The position numbers and the translations under genes were made by a program. DNA of 64,000 bases from Armillaria gallica. Lineage: Eukaryota; Basidiomycota; Agaricomycetes; Agaricales; Physalacriaceae. The notes beneath the pieces are model-generated. The model made no database searches. It was not told the origin of the DNA and saw only the letters and a list, made by a program, of their open reading frames with translations. Numbering within the stretch: position 1 is the first letter of the stretch; each line of letters starts with the position of its first letter. Positions 57,286-64,000 of this stretch are shown here, piece after piece. The stretch spans positions 1,178,001 to 1,242,000 of the forward strand of contig JBANDB010000018.1 of the NCBI GenBank assembly GCA_037576215.1, read 5' to 3'.

Positions 57286-59925
57286 TTACATGTAGGTTCC
57301 GAGTCCTATGAATATAGGATACTCGGTTATTATGCAGGCAAAACTACCCTGTGGGAATTTTGCATCAGCCAACACAGCATTTGCCGTCCCACTCACCTGG
57401 CCTCTCCATGGGAATTTTTCGCTATCGTCCATCATTTTGTCGTGTGGCTCATGCCTTTTCTGACTTTAGGCCCCATGTACAGCATCGACTTTGTCGCTCT
57501 AATCGCTCGCCTCATCTTCTAGCGCCGTTTCCCTTGTTTTTGACTTACCTTGATATTGTCCTTTCATTCTTATTGGACTAACCTCTTTAGTTGGTTATTG
57601 TTTTTCAAATTGGGTGCTGGCCAAAGTCTTGAGGCCGCACCATGCAAATCTCTAGTCCTCAATTGCACCACTTTTATCATTAAACGTCTGTATCTGATTG
57701 CACATCTGATCCTGTCATCTGCTTTTTTCGCCAGCCTTCGTTCTCTTCCATGTCCATATCTATGCATTCCTCTTCCATAATATATGTAAGCTTCCATTTG
57801 AAGAACTTCGTTGCTGTTCCTCCCCCTTTGGTTATGAGTAATGCATTTAATGATTGTGCGCTTAGTGCTTCCTAATTATGCCCATTGGTCAGTTAGACCT
57901 ATTGCTCGATATTTCGGCCCTCACCTGCATATATTCGCTATTCAGAAGTACTATCGCTCTCAGCTGAGTATAGGTTTCATCCTGAACGCATTCTTTTCAT
58001 CTCATACCACCGCCAGTGTGTTTTGCACTTCCATGGTGTCACCTATCCTGAACACTTGTGGTTTTGCCTTCATGTATCTGCATGCTATTCAGTATCTTTT
58101 CCGCTTCACTTCCTTTTCTCACTTACTTTCTTTTCCTGTCTCCATTGATCAAGCATTCTGATGTATTGCACCGAGTCCTCCTCTGTGTGTACCAAGTTGG
58201 GCCTCGTTAATTGCTTCAATGTACCTCTAGGGTCAGCCTCATTTGGAAATGGTATCACAATGTTGCCAAGGTCATCTCGTAATTTTTTGAGATACTGATT
58301 AGTGCATTCCATCGCTGGTGTGCCTTTGAATGTCGTCGGTGCCCAAGCTTCTGGCTCTCCCTGGTGGAACTCCCTCTAACCAGTGAAGTTGACCTCTTTC
58401 AGTGCATCCATCGTCTCCTGGAAGAACGTTGCCCCAAGACCTGTGATTGTCACCTTCTGCGAGAGTATGGTCAGCTTATCGTTGGTTGTTCTGTTAATTA
58501 TGTCTTTGGTCATACCTCTAAGAGCTAATCAGAAATCACTCACTTCGGTACCCTGAAAGTTGGTGGCAAATCTGCGTAGTTTATGATCCTATTCATTGTA
58601 AATACAACCTCCTCTGGGAACTATCAGCTTCAATATATGCCCAGTGTCACCCTTGTCTTTCTTGATTTTGCGAGCTGGAGCTCTTAGACCATATGACCCT
58701 GATGCTGTACGAGAGTACCCCCTCCATGAAAGTGCATGATGACCATTGTTATGACTTGATTGAGAGATTCCAGTTGCAGTATGGTAAAGCATTTGTGCCT
58801 CCTTTGGTAGAGAAATTGATAAAGTGGTCTTTGATAGATACAATACAGCCAATGGAATGTTGAATGTTTGAATGAGTGTGCACATCCACGATGGAAGATA
58901 CCATCATACACTCCCCATACAAAGCTGTTTCTGATGCAGCAAATTGTTATCCTGTGGATAGGAAAGTTACCCCCATGAAACATCCAGGGAAAGGGAAGAT
59001 GCGTACGTCAGACAATGCCCACCCTTCCGTCTCAAGGGTTGCCGCCGAAAACAAAAAGAGGTTACTTGTGCCCACGGGACCACTGTGTCTCACATTGGCT
59101 ATGTTTCCTCCAGGACCTGACGAGGCAGGTGTACCAGTAGGATGTCCATGGGCATGTAATAGCTGTCCATATGACGTGATACTGTTTATCCTGATTAAAA
59201 TTTAGAAACACGATCCTGCAGTATTCACCAATGGTTTCTCCAGTATAAATGAAGGCCAACTCTTTGTCCAACCATCACAAGAGTGTTTATAGCGTCGAAC
59301 AAGTGGGGGATTTTTTGAGGAGGAGATTGGTAACCAATGTGATAATGCTCGTGAGAAAGACACTTACACATCACAGTTTTTCAGCTTGACACCTATAGTC
59401 CATGAAGTCAATGGGGTGAGCTCCATACGAGACTATACTAGCAACATGCAGTATGACTATGTTAGCTAAGCCTGCATGATGTGTTATGCTCCTTCCTTCA
59501 GGTTCAGATGCTTAGTTAATAGTCTACAAGCCCATCATGCTTCCTGTGCACATTTAAGATATCAGCCTATTCCCTGACTCACAACTCGTCTTACCTGTTG
59601 TTGGGATCGACCATACATACAGGCTGATTGGAGCTGTTTACTATGGTGAACATCACTTTACCTCGAGATACATCGACCACCATAGAGTAGTGTGGTATAA
59701 CGATGGTATAGTCCACAGAAGGAATTGTGTGAAAGAGGGCCACATAAATAATATGTATTTGAGAATCCTTCCTGATGGTAGAAAGGCTACAATATACTTC
59801 TATGTCCTACTGTAATTGGCTATGAGTTCTGTCATGTTTAGCAAGTATAAATTGGGCTGGACGCACCACTGAAATAGGACTCGGATATGCCACACACATG
59901 TGGTGGCCCTCAAATGCTAGTCATG
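57286..59925 (-). mobile_element. Unidentified insertion, minus-strand coding, in type b of module 3
   Basis: 2.6 kb lies between sequences adjacent in modules 1 and 2: CTTTGTTATGT at 57280 and GTCATGTTACCATC at 59929. Minus-strand frames dominate. No terminal repeats, reverse transcriptase or transposase motifs were recognised. It could be a fragment of a larger element or captured DNA. Confidence 0.55.
58106..58513 (-). pseudogene. Unknown protein in the insertion, one in-frame stop
   Basis: From ATG 58511-58513 the frame reads MTKDIINRTTNDKLTILSQK, GLGATFFQETMDALKEVNFT, then one TAG. It continues REFHQGEPEAWAPTTFKGTP, MECTNQYLKKLRDDLGNIVI, PFPNEADPRGTLKQLTRPNL and VHTEEDSVQYIRMLDQ, ending SEKRK at 58106. 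The composition looks like real coding sequence. I do not recognise the family. The single stop suggests recent loss. Confidence 0.45.
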
Positions 59926-60826
59926 TTACCATCATTTATGCAGTTATGCCGGAAGAAGCTTCCAAAGCTTGTTACTATCGGGTGCTTCGTCTGATGCGCC
60001 TTTATTTGGTATGTGTCATCTCCTTTCATGTATCACATCAGTAACAGTTTGGTGGATTTATGTTATGATTATCTCCGGTGACAATACAGCTCTTGGTCAT
60101 TGAAAGCATCCTTATCCTCTGAGTCTGGGCGATAATAGGCAAGCGGCGGTGGATCCTGTGGACATTGTTTGGGTTGCTTTCCTGCAGCACAGGTGCATCC
60201 ATTGTGATTTTCTTGTATTTTTTGGGGGGTCCAGGGGACGTGCTATACCTGTAAGCCTCAGTGTTACATTGCATATTGTGACCTATGTACTAACAGCTGT
60301 TCTTCAGTATACCGACCCTGATATTTGAGGCGATCATTTTCATCACTGCAGTATACCATGGAATTAAGGTATCAGGAGGCATGAGATCACTATTGTTACG
60401 AAGTAAGGGCCTGTTTCGGTATGGCCCCGAGCCTATCATGCATCTCATCTTTAAAGGTTCGGTACTGTACTTCATTATGTGAGCATCTTTCCTTGATATG
60501 TATAATTTTGTATACTCAGTGTCTACTGTTTCAGTGTACTCTGCTCCCTCCCACTTATGGCATTTTTTGTATGTTGAAATTTTGTCTAAGTTCAACATAC
60601 TTTGACTATACAGGATTTCTGGCTGGGGGTAACAATTATGAGTGCCGCAATGAATCATATGCTTCTCCGTCTGCGGAAACAGGTGCATTCAGAGACTGAG
60701 TCTGTTGGTCCACCATTGCAAGAGGTGGAATTAATGACATTGAGAGCTATGACTCAGAATAGAGAGATGTCTTTAGATTTGGGGGAGGATATCGTTGACA
60801 TTGGACCTTATCCACAGGGGAGGTAG

Positions 60827-61810
60827 ATCATTTTTGATGACATGCAAGGTGTCATTATAGTCCATGGATATAAAATGAAATGAGAAGCAAACACAGGTTA
60901 CATCTGTGCACACAAACACTACATGGGAGCTAGCTACAATTTATATACTATGAAATTCCCCTAAAATAAACGAACCTGTAAATAAATCTATATGGCCCAA
61001 CCGGTCAGTTTTATCGCTATTAGATGTGAGCTGAGAGCTCTGAGCATGCTATGGCCTAGCCACGTGGGAGAAACCCAGTACTTAAGTTGGTGCGTGTTCC
61101 TGGACAAGCGAAAGTTCTTCCTTCTGTTGGGAATAGACATCGGCAGGGAAAAGGAACGTGATGGTTGTGGCTCGAACAAAGGTATATTCCGGTATAAATA
61201 CGTGGTAGGTGGTGGTACGAAGTCAAGTTAAGGTAATGATCGATACAAAAATCAAAATAAGGTAAAACAAAAAATGGCGTAGCCACCAGCCTAGTGGCTG
61301 TGAAACCATATCCTCAACACCTTCCCATGCCATTCACTCTCAGCTTCTTGAAATGTGGCTTCCTATTCAAGACGCCTCCTATATATTTGAATAAACTCCT
61401 CTGCTTTATGTCTGCCACATGCTTCTCAGAATCTAGTCTCAAACATCATTCCTTCCGCCAGTGGCACAATGACAGCTCAGAGGCCTCATATCTTGATAGT
61501 CAGTTTGAGAGTGGTCATCCTCTCAATTCCTTTGTTGTAGAGGACACTCCTGGCTGTTCCGTTCTTCCCTGTGCCTTATGCTGCATTTCTGATCTCCCAT
61601 CCTTGCATGGCAGGTACCATCATTATGGCAGCTAGGTATCACTGATCAGACACGAGCATCTATATCATCTGTCAATTTCTCGTCAGATGTTATCACGCTG
61701 ATAGAGTCAGGTCTCATCTTCTTGATGTTTTCGAGCGTCGTTTCTAGGCTGAGTGCTAGCACTGATCAACAAAATGATCTTTCTTGATGTAGCTTATAGG
61801 CTCCCTCATC
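60827..61810. other. Module 3 spacer
   Basis: Matches 25.8-25.9 and 27.56-28.25 kb of module 1, without the insertion present there. A block at 61110-61300 is extra in this module. No gene is supported. Confidence 0.45.
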
Positions 61811-62095
61811 ATGAAACTCCTGCACCTCAGAAGAGAAGAATACAAAGACCCAGAGCAACTTCATTGCATTTGCATTACTATACTAAATTGGCCATACTTC
61901 AAGTGTATTCAGGACATGCAGCTGGGTTTTGTGAGTATGAGTGTCACTATGACTCGTATGCTGCTTTGTTTGCTGATGCAGGCACTCTCAGACTCTTCAG
62001 GACACACTGACGACGTTCAGAATGGTGTCAGGATGGACTTCGTTGGAGGTAGCAGGATAGAACATGAAGATCTTTGGTATCCAACAAATAAATAA
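61811..62095 (+). pseudogene. DUF6533 type c remnant, first exon joined to last exon
   Basis: The type c copy of module 3 has lost everything between its first exon (LNWPYF, as in 28328-28345 plus the bases after the MITE) and the last exon (QLGFVSMSVTMTRMLLCL). A single frame of 94 codons spans the joint. The tail (ALSDSSGHTDDVQNGV) is shared with 30197. It lacks the DUF6533 domain. Probably not functional. Confidence 0.65.
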
Positions 62096-62108
62096 GATGT
62101 AGAGTCTA

Positions 62109-62633
62109 CAAGGGGGTGCTGATATTGGACTTTGGTACACAACATCGAAAAAACTTTTAATGGCCCTCGGCCTCCAACCTACCTACCATATGATGTCATA
62201 ATTACCATATATAGTGTAATGTGCCTTATGATCTCATCCGGCAGCCTCAATGCTGCATGCTATGAGCTGTGCTGAGCATATAATCAAAATCCTACCTCAT
62301 GGTAACCAATGGTGGCCCTGGTACTAATGTTTGTTGGAGAAGTGTTGCATGATAATGATAGCACATAAAGATTAATTTGATAGCATGTGCAGCTTGAGGG
62401 AAGCCAAAAGTGCACATATTAGTAATTGTAGAGTCATAAGAACTGTTTAATAACCAAAAAGAACCCTTGAATGGGGACAGATAATACACAAAGTACATCT
62501 ACTTTGTATAAAAGTGTTGGCATGTTCCCATATATAGGGCAAAACTATGCGTTACAAAAAAATTTTAACAACCCTTCAGACCCAACCTACCTACCACCGG
62601 TGTGTACTGGTCCGCAATCCCAGCACCCCCTTG
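62109..62633. mobile_element. hAT-like MITE with 8-bp target duplication
   Basis: 525 bp with perfect 13-bp terminal inverted repeats CAAGGGGGTGCTG / CAGCACCCCCTTG. It is flanked on both sides by AGAGTCTA (62101-62108 and 62634-62641). Module 1 has the uninserted site at about 30229-30244. Subterminal CCAACCTACCTACCA occurs at both ends. No transposase is present. The 8-bp duplication and the CA(A)GGG tip fit the hAT superfamily; other 8-bp-duplicating fungal groups are possible. Confidence 0.9.
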
Positions 62634-62745
62634 AGAGTCTACTACATAGCTACTCAGAATTTAATCCAGTAAGCCAAGAAAGTGTTTTGAAACGAACATG
62701 ACGAGCGGAGGGTTGAATACCCGGACCAGAAAGAAGGCAGTGTTG

Positions 62746-63124
62746 TGTTATGATTTTCACTTTTTTCCTTATCTTATCTTATCTTGGCACCTTGGCAGAC
62801 CAGCACCATATCATACAACTTCAACAATTTCACTAGGATGCATGGTAACCAGTAGACTTCCATGCTGCCTGACACCTGCTTGACAGATGGACACATATAT
62901 ATTTAGCACAACCCAAGACAGTATATAAGTAGTGTAGCTCTCAGCCATGTACCCTAGCTTCGAGCTAAGTTTCAAACCCATGGACTTCACTCTACTCACT
63001 TGCCGAGAGTCTAAGTGTTATACCGCTTCGCTGTAGCAAATGCCACAGTTCCATTGTCCTGCCCAAAGTGAGAGACAGTGCTTGTTGGACGCCTTGTTTG
63101 TTATTCCCAAGTCCGTCCATAACA
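62746..63124 (+). repeat. 5' LTR
   Basis: 379 bp from TGTTATG to CATAACA, exact 7-bp inverted tips with TG...CA ends. A TATATAAG at 62922-62929 is a likely core promoter. The right LTR is outside the window, so the call rests on the tips, the promoter and the junction with module sequence. Confidence 0.7.
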
Positions 63125-63177
63125 ATTAGCTCGAAGCTTTCTACTATATTCCCCATCGTTCACTGAGAGAATCTCTT

Positions 63178-63345
63178 ATGCTCCCTGAAGAACAACTCGC
63201 ATGAATTGCTGAACAGAAGAACGCATCCCTTACCGCCATACTAAATGCCCTACTGATCGCCGTCTATCAGGAAACCAAAAAACCTGTATGGACACGTGGA
63301 CCCCAGGGACCATCGCAGCAGTATCCATCTCCACCACAATCGTAA
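63178..63345 (+). pseudogene. Short leader ORF with one TGA
   Basis: MLPEEQLA, then TGA (63202-63204), then IAEQKNASLTAILNALLIAV and a Pro/Gln-rich end at TAA 63343. A Trp codon changed to TGA would explain the single stop. No family is recognised. Confidence 0.3.
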
Positions 63346-63449
63346 TCGTAGGACTCCTCATCCTCACCATCTTCAACTGCTTCCTTTTCATTTGAAACCT
63401 CCGTGCCTACCGCATCCAGCAATGGCTCAACCAACAAAACCAGGCTTAG
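63288..63449 (+). pseudogene. Short single-helix membrane ORF with one TGA
   Basis: MDTWTPGTIAAVSISTTIVI, VGLLILTIFNCFLFI, then TGA (63393-63395), then NLRAYRIQQWLNQQ, ending at TAG 63447. It has one clear membrane helix followed by a basic segment, as in small signal-anchor proteins. It overlaps the previous ORF. Confidence 0.35.
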
Positions 63450-63561
63450 AGGAACGAAACCCTCTGCTCGACACAGTAGCCTTATTCCTCCTCAAACTAC
63501 TCATCTACAATGTCCTTCTCCTCGTAGAAGACATCCAATGACTCTGACGACTGCAAAACCG

Positions 63562-63828
63562 ATGACCCCCGACTTGACCATGACCCAGACCATCGCCCTC
63601 GGAACAGCTCTAGCAGGGGCCGTACTCATTTTCTTCTTCACCACCCTGATCCTTCTCACGTATCAAGAAGAGATCAGGAACCGACTCCAACGCTGGAGAT
63701 TACTTGTCCCCATTCAAAATAACTACCCACTCCTCAGACACTATGACTACCCCCGATTTGAACCCAACCGATCAACGGCCCCCAGCCATACCTCCCACTC
63801 CTACCCCCCCAAAATGCATCGACTATGA
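63562..63828 (+). CDS. Short single-helix membrane protein in the retrotransposon
   Basis: MTPDLTMTQTIALGTALAGA, VLIFFFTTLILLTY, then QEEIRNRLQRWRLLVPIQNN and a Pro/His-rich tail, stop at 63826. It has the same layout as the ORF at 63288: a short Thr-rich N-terminus, one helix, then a basic stretch. I do not recognise it. It overlaps the next frame by 86 bases. Confidence 0.45.
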   Translation: MTPDLTMTQTIALGTALAGAVLIFFFTTLILLTYQEEIRNRLQRWRLLVPIQNNYPLLRHYDYPRFEPNRSTAPSHTSHSYPPKMHRL

Positions 63829-64000
63829 CAACAGCAAGGCGACGGCCACCCATACCAGGGCCGCAGCCGCACTATCCCACTCCTCTTCCAATGACTTCTT
63901 CAAGAGTCAGGAGGACAGCCGAACCCCACCCATACCCAGGCAACAGAGGAACATGATCTCAGGGCCCAGCAATGTTCCAAGAACCCCCAGTCCGGACCCC
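63743..64000 (+). CDS. Gag-like Pro/Ser-rich protein, partial
   Basis: From ATG 63743 the frame is open for 86 codons to the window edge: TPDLNPTDQRPPAIPPTPTP, IDYDNSKATATHTRAAAALS, SSSNDFFKSQEDSRTPPIPR, GPSNVPRTPSPDP. Low complexity and position behind an LTR suggest the start of gag. No zinc knuckle or capsid motif is reached. Confidence 0.5.
   Translation, partial: MTTPDLNPTDQRPPAIPPTPTPPKCIDYDNSKATATHTRAAAALSHSSSNDFFKSQEDSRTPPIPRQQRNMISGPSNVPRTPSPDP

Larger units (their letters stand above)
56655..60826 (+). pseudogene. DUF6533 type b gene, module 3, split by an insertion
   Basis: Exon 1 MGLTAGIYEVAK at ATG 56655, GT donor, then MTWSLILWDYLITLDDEV. The gene is interrupted between about 57286 and 59925 at an intron/exon boundary. 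It resumes with LLVIESILIL, where TGA (60120-60122) replaces the CGA (Arg) of ILVLRVWAI. Then follow WAIIGKRRWILWTLFGLLSC, PTLIFEAIIFITAVYHGIKV and PEPIMHLIFKGSVLYFIM. The closing exon is TIMSAAMNHMLLRLRKQ, ending YPQGR at TAG 60824. The insertion and the nonsense codon each inactivate it. Confidence 0.82.
62746..64000 (+). mobile_element. LTR retrotransposon, 5' part, runs off the right edge
   Basis: Starts with an LTR (62746-63124) inserted in module 3 sequence just after GGACCAGAAAGAAGGCAGTG, which is continuous in module 1 at 35610. The internal region has several short open frames on the plus strand, two with a membrane helix, then a Pro-rich frame that is open to the window end and looks gag-like. 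No pol is visible, so the superfamily (Gypsy or Copia) cannot be told. Confidence 0.7.

Noticed and set aside
63178..63449. TGA read as tryptophan, i.e. mitochondrial code in the small ORFs
   Set aside because: The flanking sequence is a nuclear LTR element inserted in module 3. Two TGA codons are more simply mutations.

Overview
The window is nuclear DNA from a basidiomycete fungus, most likely a mushroom-forming Agaricomycete. The genes are cut by many introns of about 50-60 nt. Families typical of such fungi recur: DUF6533 and DUF6534 seven-helix membrane proteins, a basidiomycete HNH protein, a fungal carboxymuconolactone-decarboxylase-like protein and a class V PLP enzyme. There is also a DIRS-type (tyrosine recombinase) retroelement and LTR elements. 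No rRNA, CRISPR or bacterial features were seen.

Positions 1-18 kb hold mostly single-copy genes: the 5' end of a short-chain dehydrogenase (-), a long region without a supported gene, a DUF6534 gene (+), a tandem pair of HNH-like genes (the first broken), a DUF6533 gene (-) and a DUF6533 relic (-). These are followed by a decayed tRNA-Ile (-), a carboxymuconolactone-decarboxylase-like gene (+), a second DUF6533 gene (-) and a gene for a serine/proline-rich protein of unknown function (-).

From about 18.4 kb to 62.7 kb the sequence is one segment repeated in tandem, three copies deep. The ancestral order is: class V PLP enzyme (-), DUF6533 type a (+), small unknown gene (-), DUF6533 type b (+), DUF6533 type c (+), galactose-binding-like secreted protein (-). 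Module 1 (18.5-38.3 kb) keeps an intact PLP enzyme and intact type a and b genes. Module 2 (38.6-47.35 kb) keeps an open type b gene and the longest small gene; its PLP enzyme, type a and galactose-binding genes are broken, and no type c was found. In module 3 (47.6-62.7 kb) every member is broken.

The three modules serve as empty-site controls for one another. They delimit a DIRS element (30.3-35.55 kb), a TA-target MITE inside exon 1 of a type c gene (28.3 kb), a hAT-like MITE with an 8-bp target duplication (62.1 kb), a solo LTR (52.7 kb), an LTR retrotransposon that runs off the right edge (62.7 kb on), and three unidentified insertions (25.9-27.6, 50.0-52.6 and 57.3-59.9 kb). The PLP enzyme and type a gene are divergent over a shared promoter of about 590 bp, as are the small gene and type b. 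The segment is therefore two divergent pairs plus a third receptor-like gene. The role of the DUF6533 proteins is not known, so any joint function is inference. Exon boundaries were read by eye from splice signals and comparison of copies.
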